A stretch of 60,000 bases of DNA from Owenia fusiformis. Its lineage: Eukaryota; Annelida; Polychaeta; Sabellida; Oweniidae. The position numbers and the translations under genes are program-made. Shown piece by piece: positions 1-10,579 of the stretch; positions within the stretch are counted from its first letter, which is position 1, and each line of letters opens with the position of its first letter. Where the stretch lies: contig CAIIXF020000001.1 in NCBI GenBank assembly GCA_903813345.2, positions 5,458,001-5,518,000 on the forward strand. The letters are read 5' to 3'. Below the pieces are notes generated by a model. The model saw nothing but the letters and a program-made list of their open reading frames with translations. It had not been told where the DNA came from and did not search any database.

Positions 1-1187
1 TCATTGACGGACGCCATGACTTCAGCGAATGATGATTCAGGAGGGCAAAAGACATTGCCAATGTACATTTGAATCGTTTTAACGGGTTTCATGCCCATAA
101 AAAGTCTGCTCCTGTTAATCCTAGCATTAGCCGTACGTTTAAAATTAAAACATTGCTCCGACTCCGTACTTGTCCTCCGTGTTTGTTCCGTGCGTCTTTT
201 AGATTTCCTACTCTGATGCATAATCCAGTCATTATCTCCCTTTGCAGGCGGGGATTTGATAGCATCCGCGTAAGACGCACTCGAAGAATTTGTACTGCTA
301 CTTGCTTCCAAAGGAAGCCGCGAAGTTTTCCCGTTCGGCCATGCCTGTTTTGTGTTGTTATTGTTTACATCCTGGTTAGGCTTACATGAAGGAGTCTCTG
401 ATTCGGCGCTCAAGTTTTTACCACTACTCACTTTCGCGCCTTTTTCTGGATCACCTTGATTCGAGGATAGGCCTTGATTTTGACTGCTTGTAACTTGTAA
501 ATTGGCTCCATTTTCAGATTCGATAGAGTCTATAGTTATGTAGGAGCAATCAATGACCTTGTTTAGCCTGTCCAGTTCAGCTTCACATGATGCAATTTTA
601 TCGGCCCTGGATTTCGAATCCGTCTCCAAATCCTGTACTTTTTTGCATAAATATTCAATCTTAGCGTCCCTGCTCTTCATCTCTTTCTTAAGATCAGTCA
701 TTTCAGAATGTAAGAGTTCAAGTTTAGATTGCAAGTCGAGAAACTTTGCATCCATTGGCCTTTGTTTTTGACTATCCAATATATTCTGTGACGTTGTCAC
801 ATCTGGGACAACGCTTCTGGATGTGACAACATTTCTTGGGAACGTTGTTGAAAGACCTGATACGTAAACGTACATACCGTAGATATCGTCTCCAACTAAA
901 TTCAGCTTTGATTTCCCGTCCCGTCGTGTCACCTTTTTCAGCACAGGTTTATTCCCACCTAAATCAGGTCCATATTTTTCAATGCATTCATTCAATAATT
1001 TCGTCTCGCACGATTCGAACAATATATCTCTACAGCTTTCCAGTTGATCAGCTTCAAAATCCATCAAGAGTTCGTCAATAACGTCATCTTTAGCCCTATC
1101 TTCCACTGTAGTAAGGACTCTTACAATATTTGCATCTATCCTTGCAAAACAAGACAAAGCGTCTCCGTGATCGACCGCGTTCGCCAT
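1..1187 (-). CDS. Coiled-coil protein, LINE-ORF1-like, runs off window
   Basis: An uninterrupted reading frame starts at ATG 1187 on the minus strand and is still open at base 1 (395 complete codons, no stop), so the C-terminus lies outside the window. The first 105 or so residues are mixed alpha-type sequence with 'RIDANIVRVLTTVEDR'. Around residues 160-215 there is a charged heptad-rich stretch typical of a coiled coil. A Ser/Asn/Gln-rich linker follows, then a basic patch (KSKRRTEQTRR) and the start of a globular segment containing 'MYIGNVFCPPESS'. A coiled coil followed by a basic linker and a small fold resembles ORF1 proteins of non-LTR retrotransposons. I do not recognise a named family, and an intronless host gene is also possible. 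Met 1187 is the first in-frame ATG after upstream stops. Confidence 0.7.
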   Translation of the reverse strand, partial: MANAVDHGDALSCFARIDANIVRVLTTVEDRAKDDVIDELLMDFEADQLESCRDILFESCETKLLNECIEKYGPDLGGNKPVLKKVTRRDGKSKLNLVGDDIYGMYVYVSGLSTTFPRNVVTSRSVVPDVTTSQNILDSQKQRPMDAKFLDLQSKLELLHSEMTDLKKEMKSRDAKIEYLCKKVQDLETDSKSRADKIASCEAELDRLNKVIDCSYITIDSIESENGANLQVTSSQNQGLSSNQGDPEKGAKVSSGKNLSAESETPSCKPNQDVNNNNTKQAWPNGKTSRLPLEASSSTNSSSASYADAIKSPPAKGDNDWIMHQSRKSKRRTEQTRRTSTESEQCFNFKRTANARINRSRLFMGMKPVKTIQMYIGNVFCPPESSFAEVMASVN

Positions 1188-4129
1188 CTTGGATTGCGTT
1201 GAACAGAGGTAATGCTTGTTATTTCGAAAATCCTTTTATGTTATGATGGAGTGGTCATATTGTTTTCTTGAAAATTGCCCCATTTCCAGGCAAGACTACT
1301 GTCAATATATGAGTAACATCACGGTCGTTTTTCACAAGCAAAACGGTGATTTTTCAGATCATGTTCATTATAATTCAATCACAACTAGTATCACGATTTG
1401 TAACACTTTGGTCTGATAAACTGAACTAAAGACTTTATAACTACGGATAATCAATTTATCTCGGGTTTCCCTACTGCCGTCTGGGCCTGTTTTAACGACC
1501 GTGACGTTTTTCACAGAATAAATTGTACACTTACTATAATGGGTATATATAATCGGTAGTAGGTGAGAAGCAAATACACTGCTGTCGTCACACTCTGACT
1601 GAATGTTTTCTATGCCAAAAGAACCAAAATGAAAAGATGCGACCATTTATAACTGAGATATGACATGTTTTCACGGGCGTGTTGTCCTGTTACATCAGCA
1701 AATTCACGAAATTCACAACTTATTAGCGAATTTTCAAAGTTATTTACAACCGGACTGATCAATAAGTATGCTGACCGAATAAAGATAGAAGCATATTATT
1801 TTAAAATACATAAAACAATAAGAAAAAATCATTTTAGTTTTAGCTATTTTCAATTACACGAAAAATACCCATTTTTAGACTAACATTTATTGGTTTTGAA
1901 TGTGCGGTCACGGAGATTACATGCGGACACCTAATGGATTTGCGGATAGCTTCATGAATACCACGCAACGCAATAAAATGCGGACACGCAATGGGTCCGC
2001 AAATACAATACGGACACGCAAGCTTGCGGAGCTTTCATGAATTAGGCCTCTGTGCAACAGCCCCCCTAATTTTGCATGGTGGTATGATGTGGCAATGTAT
2101 TGCATGTAAATCAATGCATCCTTCGTGCATGAACTCAAACTCAAATTGCAGACTTTAAGAAGAAGACTTTGAAATGCCTATCGAAGTAATTGGGACACTC
2201 GACTCCTAAGGTGATCAAGAGCTAGACTAGACTCCCGAGTTACACGTGTCAAAAATGGCCGCCACCGGTTTATCCTAAAAATTGTTCAACATAAATACCT
2301 CAGAATATGATGAAAGTAAGTTGGAAATTGAAATAGGTACTAGAAGTAAAGTCTGCAAAGTACATTGCAATATTATATCAAATACTCAAAACAAGAAACA
2401 AGAAACCTTTGCTATGTATTTCAAGAAAGGCAGAGAGATTCTTACCCGTTCCCATTTTCCTTTTTGAAACCGAGGCGAAGAGGTCAGTTATCCGGGCACT
2501 TGTTTGTCTATTGCAGCGCCACAGCGGATAAGCGGAAAAAAGTTTGCAAGAACAGAACAGAATAACGAAGTACACATCAAAACTCGATTTTAACAACATA
2601 CGTTTGTCAATTTGACTAATTTACACCCATTATAGTTATTCATTACACAAAAAATATATAACAGTTCCAAAGTGAATGCAGATATGGGGGAACTGTCCCA
2701 AAGTTGCAAGCGAATTGTAAGTGATTTTTTATCCTAAAGGCTAAAATTAAAAAAGTCAACAACATTTCATTCACTTAAACCTTGTTAACTGTAAAAAATA
2801 GCAAGAACATAACTTCAATATATGAGTGTTACCTGATGAATGGGACCCTCACGTGCCTTCCAAATGGTAGTAAACTAACTTTAGTGTACAGTCCTGGGAT
2901 ATATTAATTGATCAGTCGTTTATTGGCATATTTTCTTGAATTTTAACATTTAATGTTCCAAACTCCCACAAACTGCAGACAAGTATACCCCATAAATCAT
3001 ATTTACCAAAATGAGTGTATCCAAGGCTTCACACCAGCGTATGTATAATGCATTTGTCACGAGTTTGAGCTGAAATTTCGCCAAAATGGAGTAGGCTAAG
3101 GGTAGTCTCTGCCAGGTTTGTTTATTGTGGTATGCTTGTAAGTGCTCAGAAGCAAATAATTCATGTGCGCAAAATAATCAAATAATCTGATTGGTCTAAA
3201 ATTTGCTGCACATGCGCACAATGTGTGCCATGTTTTTTCTAGTGATTTCGTTTCGTTTCATGGAGTTTGCGTTTCAGTGTAACTTCCGCAAAAATGGCGG
3301 ACCATGGACAGAATTAACAGGTAAAATCACTCCGAAATTTCAAGAGAACTTTTTACCTATAATAGCAAAACTTTTGTTTTATTTGTGCATTCTATCTATC
3401 ACATAAGAGTCTCAGGGGTATGTAGGCAAATTCATTTTGATAGGAGCACTCTGTTTAGTTTGAAAACGCACCCTTAATTATTATATATCAGCACTTTAAC
3501 TACATCAGTTTATCGTTCCGTCCGATCAACAATAAGTACAGTTGTATACAAGAAATGTAAACGAAGGCCGTTGATGGTCTATTACCGGCGGCTCTTGCAG
3601 TTAATCTGATCCACTGACGAAGAAAAATCAAAAAAATCGAAGACTTAAACACCTCAAATCTGCCCATATTCAAGGTCTTCTTGACACGCGCATGGTATAA
3701 AGGAAACAGAATGTTGGATAGAACGATAGATAGATGTCATTTCACGATACTGTATACATTTCTCTGTTTATAACAGATACATACATATGCTGTAATCATT
3801 TTTCTATCAGTTTTAGTGTAAAATATCAACAAAATATACATTATACACTTACTTTTCTAACTTTATTTGGAGGGGGTCAAAATTTGTCAGACGAATTTCA
3901 CTTCTTGCGCAAAAGCATTTATGACAATGGCGGAAGTTAACAATTCTTAAAAAATGAAGAGATATTTCTAAATATATGAATAAATCATGAAGATTGGGAG
4001 TAATGGTGTTGAACTGTTTTTCATAACACTGGTTTAAAAGATGGTGGGTGCATATTTTAGCTATTTAGGACAATCGTGCGATAATTAGGACCGTGCGATA
4101 ATTAGGACCACTTCCCCTACAGAGGATTG
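1188..4129. other. AT-rich spacer without supported gene
   Basis: Only short, non-conserved frames occur here. A short repeat cluster lies at 1920-2044. The ATGs at 2255 and 3293 sit in good contexts but reach stops within eight codons. Near 4075-4110 a short phrase (CGATAATTAGGACC) is repeated twice. I see no exon that would fit upstream of the 10467 exon. Confidence 0.5.
1920..2044. repeat. Short interspersed copies of a GCGGACACGCAATGG motif
   Basis: The phrase ATGCGGACACGCAATGG and close variants occur three times (about 1921, 1979 and 2009), each followed by GCGGAnAGCTTTCATGAAT-like or GTCCGCAAATA-like sequence. The outer two copies both end in a CTTCATGAA or TTTCATGAA phrase. This looks like a small tandem or foldback repeat with no coding content. 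Confidence 0.5.
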
Positions 4130-5300
4130 AAAAAGAGCCAAGTGTTGACAGACAGAGGTTTTAAACTTGCAACTATTTTGGACTGACTGAGAGACAGATG
4201 GACAAATCAATGTTAACTAAAATGGCTGAAAATAAAAAAAAAACGGATATAATATTTAGCCGATTTTTTGTAACAAAAGTATTTCATACAACTACTCTTT
4301 ACAGTGACATGGCTTTTTACAATGCAGGACAGCTGAAATTATTTGTAAAGCTAGGAAATGGGCCAAAAGTGAATTTCGCGAGACGAGAATGGCGACCATT
4401 TTGAAAATAGGCGAGCTTTTGAACCAAGAGTCATAGGAGAGTTTTTTGTATTGATGTTGAACAAAATTAACTTAAAACAGGAATCCTATCGACAGAGGGT
4501 TTAAGGCAAATGGTCCAAAAGTGGATTTTGCGAGACAGATGGACAAATCAATGTTAACTAAAATGGCTGAAAATAAAAAAAATGGATGTAATTTTTAACG
4601 GATTTTTCGTAACAAAATTATTTCATACATCTACTCTTTACATTGACATGGATTTTTACAATGTAGGACACTTGAAATTATTTGTAAACCTAGGAAATAG
4701 GTCAAAAGTGAATTTCGCGATACAAAAATGGCAGCCATTTTGAAAATAGGCGAGCTTTTGAACCAGGAGTCATAGGGGAGTTTTCTGTATTGATGTTGAA
4801 CAGAAATAACTTAAAACAGGAATCCTAACGACAGAGGTTTTAAAACGTGCCACTGTTGTTGACGGAAAAGTGGATTTCGCGAGTCAGATGGACAAATCAA
4901 TGTTAACTAAAATGGCTGAAAATAAAAAAATGGATATAATTTTTCGCTGATTTTTTGTAACAAAATTATTTCATATATCTACTCTTTACATTGACATGGA
5001 TTTTTACAATGTAGGACACCTGAAATTATTTGTAAGGCTAGGAAATGGGTCAAAAGTGAATTTTGCGAGACAAAAATGGTGGCCATTTTGAAAATAGGCG
5101 AGCTTTTGAACCAGGAGTCATAGGGGAGTTTTCTGTATTGATGTTGAACAGAAATAACTTAAAACAGGAATCCTATCGACAGAGGTTTTAAAACGTGCCA
5201 CTATTGTTAACGGACGGACAGACAGACGGATGGATGGACGGACGGACAGACAGACAGACGGACAAGTGAGCGATTGCAAAAGCTCACCATGTGAGCTAAT
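4130..5300 (-). repeat. 345-bp tandem array with (TCCG)n and AGCTCACC hairpin end
   Basis: Three degenerate monomers begin with a shared phrase (GACAAATCAATGTTAAC) at 4201, 4542 and 4891, so the period is 341-349 bp. Monomers share 'AAAATGGC' and 'TAGGCGAGCTTTTGAACCA' blocks. The array ends at 5205-5275 in a GGAC/AGAC microsatellite, then a short inverted repeat AGCTCACC..GTGAGCT. The same family lies in opposite orientation at 8309-9240. The hairpin-plus-TCCG end is a structure I associate with bivalve dispersed repeats; no coding capacity is seen. Confidence 0.85.
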
Positions 5301-5539
5301 AACCGGGAAATCATTAAAAGGTACGTGAGCATTTTTTCTGTCGATGTCGGGAGAAGATTCCCGGGGATTTAAGATGCCAGTGATTGTGAATATCGGCAGA
5401 AATTAAGTACGTTCGGGGGTTTTCTTTGTAGCTAATGAAAATAGATGTTAGCCTTGATGAAATATTCAAAATTCAATATATTTTGACACCAGGACCATGA
5501 TCGTTGGATACGTCTTTGCACTATTTATTCAACCTTTAA

Positions 5540-5775
5540 TTGCTCACTGGACATGGGTTAGTTGTGGTGAAGAAATTTCTGTCTCATCAGGTGCTTATCA
5601 ATTCCATTCTTGAATTGATTTATATCTGTGGTGTCTATTACAGATTGGGGAAGATTGTTCCATGTGTTGATGATTCTATTTCCAAATACATTTTTCCTTA
5701 CATCGAGTCTGCTATATGTATGGCTTAATTTTTCTGTATTCCCTCTCGTCATCTTATACATCTATCCCGTGCCAG
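5540..5775 (-). pseudogene. LINE reverse-transcriptase protein, C-terminal tail fragment
   Basis: The minus strand encodes a tail reading YKMTRGNTEK, then RLDVRKNVFGNRIINTWNNL, ending HLMRQKFLHHN and a stop at 5558. A '(K/R)YFFSQRVVxxWNxLP' tail is the usual C-terminus of CR1/Jockey-like LINE polymerases. Reading upstream, a stop lies directly before the Met at 5761. The preceding part of the same protein is found 2.3 kb away at 8058-8306, so this is the severed 3' end of a dead copy. Confidence is high for LINE origin, low for clade. Confidence 0.8.
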
Positions 5776-5957
5776 GACTAAGTACTACTTAAAGTAGGAT
5801 GGGGGATTTATATGTCTTTACGGCGGAACAAATTCACAAGAACTCATGCATTTGAAAAAAACTAAACTCAGTACCCCAGTAAGAAATTGGATATTATATC
5901 TCTGGAGAATGAAAAATGGGAAAATTTGGAGTCATAATATAAGAATAAATTCAGGTA

Positions 5958-7280
5958 AAATCAAATCATTTATTCTAGTGAGCAGTTCTGATGGTTAAAA
6001 TAACGAAATGATGTAATGTTGCCACGTTTCTACTTACCAGTTTGTTCTATACAATCCATCCTGCTAGGTTACATTGTGGAACACAGCCAAACACAACGAT
6101 GAAGGCAACAACATATCGATCTTAGCAGAATTTTTGGAAATTTAGATCGTCCATTTTGCAAGCTCACGTGACTGATCATGTGACACGTGTCTGATCACCC
6201 GACACTTGTCTGATCACGTGACTAGTTACTGTATCGATCATGTGACTTAATGACGTATCACCCAACCATGTCTTCAAGGAAAATGGTAGTAAATATTTTG
6301 GAAAATGTTTTGCGAGCATTTGCTACTGATTATAGAAGGCCCAATTATCCAACGAATGAAACTGCTAAATTGTATTTTTAGTCTGCTTAATGATCTATTG
6401 ATTCATAAAGACCCGAAATGATGCATTCAATAAGACTACCTCCTAATGAAAATACTACATATAAAGTGGTGAAAAACAACGAACTAAAATTGAAAGGTCG
6501 CAACGTTCGCTACTTTGTTCAATTCCGGAAATCTCCAAGGGGCTGCAAATGGGAAATTTTTTAGATTAAGCTTTTATAACCTCAGAATACTGCCTTCAGT
6601 GTCGTGTTTTGCTGAGTTCCCCAATCACTGGTGATCCACTTGATTACACTGGTTACCAAAACGAACCGTTTTGGTGACAAAATGTCGGAACATCCGGAAG
6701 GTACGATTTTTCTCGTTTCCTTATTTTACACTTGTAGGCAGAATTCCCATGACATTTTTTGACACAAACGTGTATCAGTATCATATGTTTAAGAAAGTGT
6801 ACATATTTGCGAACAAATAGTTCAGAAGACATCAGAATCGTCGATTTACTTCCTCACTTAAGTTACATAAACGGTTTGGGTTAAAAGTGCAGATCTTAAC
6901 TGTTTTTCGAAAAACCGTTTATGTAACTTAAGTGAGGAAGTAAATCGACGATTCTGTTGTCCTCTGAGCTATTTTATCGCAAACATGTACATTTTCTAAA
7001 ACATATGATACTGATGCACGTTGTGAGAAAAAAGTCGTGGGGATTCTGCCTACAACGCGTGAAATAAGGAAAAAAGAAAAATCGTGCCTTCGACGTTCCG
7101 ACATTTTGTTACCAAAACGGTTTGTTTTGGTAACCAGCGTAATCGAGTGGATCACCAGTGCCAATGTAACCTAGCTGGATGGATGACATAGAACAAACTG
7201 GTAAGTAGACACATGGTAACATTACATCATTTCGTTATTTTAACCATCTGAACTGCTCACTAGAATAAATGATTTGATTA
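5958..7280. mobile_element. Foldback element: 1.3-kb imperfect palindrome
   Basis: The left arm begins AATCAAATCATTTATTCTAG and its reverse complement ends the right arm near 7280. Outer arms pair 5958-6076 with 7162-7280, and inner arms pair about 6624-6880 with about 6908-7161, around a centre of about 30 bp near 6893. Pairing is imperfect but continuous on both sides. Inside are GTTACC..GGTAAC-like phrases and a block containing CGGTTTATGTAACTTAAG. No coding frame belongs to it. It behaves as a foldback transposon lying inside the LINE remnant. Confidence 0.85.
6077..6623. mobile_element. Secondary insertion in left arm of the palindrome
   Basis: The right arm of the palindrome runs directly from GGTTACATTG into CACTGGTGATCC, but the left arm is interrupted by about 547 bp. 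The extra segment starts TGGAACACAGCCAAACAC and ends GTGTTTTGCTGAGTTCCCCA, which are inverted versions of each other apart from a 2-bp gap and two substitutions. This suggests a separate small TIR element. No clear target duplication is visible. It carries three CACGTG E-box palindromes (6165, 6184, 6215). Confidence 0.7.
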
Positions 7281-7357
7281 TAGCATGTCTTATCATGTCT
7301 TATATACACATTATCGCCCTCCATCCTATCCCCCCTCCGTCCAATATATATGGAGAC

Positions 7358-8048
7358 CCTATCTGTTGCAAGACTGGCACAACCGTCAACATGTTATTTA
7401 ATGTTTTTATTAAGTTTCGCAAGGATCCTGCCATGACCGTTGTAGTGTTATCGTGAAAGCCTGGTATAACTGTGACAACGCTATATTATATTGCAAGGCC
7501 TGTCATGACCATGGTAATGTTAAAGCCTGATATGACCGTGACAATGGTTGCAAGGCCTGACATAACCGTGGTAATGATAAAGCCTGATATGACCGTGACA
7601 ATGGTTACATTGCCTGTCATGACTGTTGTAAAGTTAAAGCACAACATGACCTTGACAATGGTTATATTAAATGATATTTAGTAGCATGAGAATACTGTAA
7701 TGAAAAATTTCATCGTAAAATCTAAACTACTACTACTACTACTTACTCATAATTCATTTCCACAAACTATATTTCTTATTTCATTCAAGAATGTGAACAT
7801 TGTCAAGGTCATATCAGGCTTTAACATTACCACGGTAATTACAGGCCTTGCAATATAATATAGCATTGTCACGGTCATATCAGGCTTACAGTCATGACAG
7901 GCCTTGCAATATGGTGTAACATTGTCACGGTTATACCAGGCTTTCAAGATAACACTACCACGGTCATGGCAGGATCCTTGCGAAACTTAAAAACACTAAA
8001 ATAACATGGTGATGGTTGTGCCAGGCATAAGTCTTGCAATAGATAGCA
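7358..8048. mobile_element. Second foldback element with short subrepeats in both arms
   Basis: The left arm (7358-7660) contains repeated 'AAGCCTGATATGACCGTGAC' phrases. The right arm (7795-8048) contains their reverse complements. The outermost arm parts, including AGGATCCTGCCATGACCG on the left and its inverse on the right, pair well. The spacer around 7680-7790 is AT-rich with (CTA)n. Subrepeats in inverted arms are characteristic of foldback elements. Confidence 0.8.
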
Positions 8049-8057
8049 TGTGTGGTA

Positions 8058-8306
8058 TATGAGGTCCCCTCATTTTCTATGATACTGGAGTGATGGAATC
8101 CTCAGTGCATACGTTGTTCGTAGCTCAGGTTTTTATTTAAACTAGGAACAAGTTTGGTTACTATCCTTTGTACTTTCTCTACCATATCCTGATCAAGGGC
8201 ATATCCTGGTCCCCATGCGCTATTGGCATACTCTAGATGTGGCCTTACAAGTGATTTATACAATAGGGGAAGTGTTGTTTTATCTTTATTTTTAAATGTT
8301 CTTTTA
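8058..8306 (-). pseudogene. LINE reverse-transcriptase fragment, pre-C-terminal part
   Basis: The minus-strand translation contains LLYKSLVRPHLEYANSAWGP, then DQDMVEKVQR and LVPSLNKNLSYEQR. These match the conserved 'LVRPHLEYA..W.P....D...(I/L)EKVQRRATK' block of CR1/Jockey-type LINE polymerases. The frame then breaks: a stop follows EQRMH, and the expected LRIPSLQYHRK..GDLI continues in another frame with a further stop. The 5' side is cut by the AGCTCACC repeat at 8309, and the 3' side by the palindromes. The 3' end is at 5540-5775. Confidence 0.85.
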
Positions 8307-8308
8307 TT

Positions 8309-9240
8309 AGCTCACCATAGCTCACATGGTGAGCTATTGCAATCACTCACTTGTCCGTCTGTCTGTCTGTCCGTCTGTCAACAATTGGCCCCTTTTAAAA
8401 CCATTGTAAATAGGATTCCCGTTTTTAAGCTATTTTTGTTCAACATCAATATAGAAAACCCCCCTATGACTCCTGGTTCAAAAGCTCGCCCATTTTCAAA
8501 ATGGCCGCCATTTTTGTCTCACTAAGTTCACTTTTGGACCATTTGCTTAAAATCTCTGTCGATAGGATTCCCGTTTTAAGTTATTTTTGTTCAACATCAA
8601 TACAGAAAACTTTCCTATGACTCCTGGTTCAAAAGCTCGCCTATTTTCAATATGGTCGCCATTTTGGTCTCGAGAAATTCACTTTGTAAAAAACCATGTC
8701 ATTGTAAAGAGTAGTTGTTTAAAATAATTTTGTTACAAAAATTGGGCAAAAAATTATATCTGTTTTTTTATTTTCAGCCATTTTAGTTAACATTGATATC
8801 TCCATCTGTCTCGCGAAATCCACTTTTGGACTATTTGGCTTAAAACCTCTGTTGATAGGATTCCTGTTTTAAGTTATTTTTGTTCAACATCAATACAGAA
8901 AACTCCCCTCTGACTCCTGGTTCAAAATAATTTCAGATTTCCTGCATTGTAAAAAGCCATGTCCCTGTAAAGAGTAGTTGTATAACATAATTTTGTTACA
9001 AAATATTGGCAAAAAAAATATATCTGTTTTTTTCATTTTCAGCCATTTTAGTTAACATTGATTTCTCCATCTGTCTCGCGAAATCAACTTTTGTACTATT
9101 TGCCTTAAAACCTCTGTCGATAGAATTCCTGTTTTAACTTATTTTTGTTCAACAACAATAAAGAAAACTCCCCTATGACTCCTGGTTCAAAAGCTTGCCT
9201 ATTTTCAAAATGGTCACCATTTTTGTCTTGCGAAAATTCT
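8309..9240 (+). repeat. Copy of the AGCTCACC-hairpin/345-bp-array family, plus orientation
   Basis: It begins with AGCTCACCATAGCTCACATG and GTGAGCTATTG, followed by a GTCTGTCTGTCCGTC microsatellite. Then come two and a half degenerate monomers carrying GACTCCTGGTTCAAAAGCTC and 'AAAATGGCCGCCA'. These are the reverse complements of blocks at 4130-5300. It interrupts the LINE remnant just upstream (in LINE sense) of KRTFKNKDK. Confidence 0.85.
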
Positions 9241-9377
9241 GACCAATTTCAGAGCATTGATCCAATTCGTGGGTTGGAGTTCACCATATGCAATTGCATT
9301 ATTGATAATCCATAACCATCTATTTTGATCCAGTTAACATTCTTCTAGACCCACTAGTGAGCAGGCTGTCTATCTTC

Positions 9378-9480
9378 TGTATTTGTCACGCATTTGCTGA
9401 AGATATTGATGTCTCACTTTTTAAATACGCATTTTCTTCTGATTATTGTCAAGCAAAAATATTTCAGGAGAACATCAAAA
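9378..9480 (+). repeat. Dispersed repeat fragment shared with 51668-51790
   Basis: GTATTTGTCACGCATTTGCTGAAG and, 40 bp on, ATTGTCAAGCAAAAATATTT recur in the same order at 51668-51780. The 5-bp-TSD element at 9528 has inserted close to this fragment, and TGTCACGCATTTGCT occurs again just after that element. No coding content is recognised. Confidence 0.5.
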
Positions 9481-9527
9481 AATGAATGCCAAAAAAACCT
9501 TCAGAATTTTTATGCGAACTGCTTATA

Positions 9528-10280
9528 CACCCTATGCAGACAGAGCCTGTGGAGAATATTGGGTGCGGAGCAAATGAGCGGAGGGTGCGGAGCTAACGGT
9601 TATTTTTGAATTTAAATTTGGGATATTTCTGAAACTAAGCCGTTTTGGGACTTCAAATATACCAAGATATGTGTATTTGACACCAAATATCAATACAATT
9701 GTGAAAATAGTAGCGCAATTCATTCTATAGCGACGCAGTGTGCCTTAAACCTTTCCCAGACCTATATATTTTGAAATTATCCTTTTAATACTGAGTCCCC
9801 AGCATTCATAAAAAATGGTGTTCAAGGTGCACTATCTATACAAATTAGCTCCATAAACGTAGCTCCGCACCCAATATTTAGAGGGGGCTCATATCTGAAG
9901 AACATTTCCGAATTTTTATAAAATCACACAGATACTGCCTGGCTTCCAAGATGCAAAAATAATTTGCATGGGTAGTGTATCTTGAACACCATTTTTTATG
10001 AATGCTGGGGACGCAGTATTAAAAGGATCAGTCTCAAAATATATAGGTCTGGGAAATGTTTAAGGCACACTGCGTCGCTATAAAATGAATTGCACTACTA
10101 TTTTCACAATTTTATTGATATTTGGTGTCAAATACACATATCTTGGTATATATGAAGTCATAAAACGGCTTAGTTTCAGAAATATCCCAATTTTAAATTC
10201 AAAAATGACCGTTAGCTCCGCACCCTCCGCTCATTTGCGCCGCACCCAATATTTCCCACAGGCTCTGTCTGCATAGGGTG
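9528..10280. mobile_element. MITE with ~310-bp terminal inverted repeats, TSD TTATA
   Basis: The 753-bp element begins CACCCTATGCAGACAGAGCC and ends with the inverse, GGCTCTGTCTGCATAGGGTG. It is flanked on both sides by TTATA (9523-9527 and 10281-10285), a 5-bp target-site duplication. The arms pair over roughly 310 bp with scattered mismatches. The short frames inside the two arms are mirror images of each other, so neither is a gene. It has no transposase and is presumably mobilised in trans. The superfamily is not clear from the terminus. Confidence 0.9.
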
Positions 10281-10466
10281 TTATATGTCACGCATTTGCT
10301 TTGAATTTTCTTGTAATATGCTTGACCATTTGTCTTTTGTTTGAGAATGGGACCATGCAATGGCTTCCCAATTATTTTTAGATAACATTACAAAACCACA
10401 GGAGGCTTTTTATCAAATATATGTAAAAGTAAATGAAGTGTAGCTGTATTTATTTTCTTATTTCAG

Positions 10467-10579
10467 TCACTACGTATTCAACTTTTATTTGATGATGTGC
10501 AGTCATTGACTGATGCTGAACAAGAGCAGATCATGGAGATTATTCGCGTTAGGCTGGATGAGTGGCAGGCTTTGAAAGG
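10467..10579 (+). CDS. Shared 5' exon (a) of zinc-finger locus
   Basis: The exon is bounded by a strong acceptor (TTATTTCAG, ending 10466) and the donor GTATGT at 10580. It starts in phase 0 and ends in phase 2, encoding 37 codons plus two bases: SLRIQLLFDDVQSLTDAEQE and then IMEIIRVRLDEWQALK. This looks like a short amphipathic helical segment. It has no in-frame initiator near its 5' end, so at least one upstream exon exists that I could not locate. The next exon joins in phase. Confidence 0.8.

Noticed and set aside
1368-1646. 92-residue minus-strand frame
   Set aside because: No conserved motif, splice site or repeat relation; length is within chance for this sequence.
3293-3320. ATGGCGGACCATGGACAG as first exon of the zinc-finger locus
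   Set aside because: It reaches a stop after seven codons, and the second ATG would enter exon a in the wrong phase.
7472-7947. MTVTMV-type repetitive frames
   Set aside because: They read the subrepeats of a foldback element on both strands, so they mirror each other and are not genes.
9532-10276. Two 63-residue proteins nearly identical to each other on opposite strands
   Set aside because: They are the two inverted arms of one MITE.
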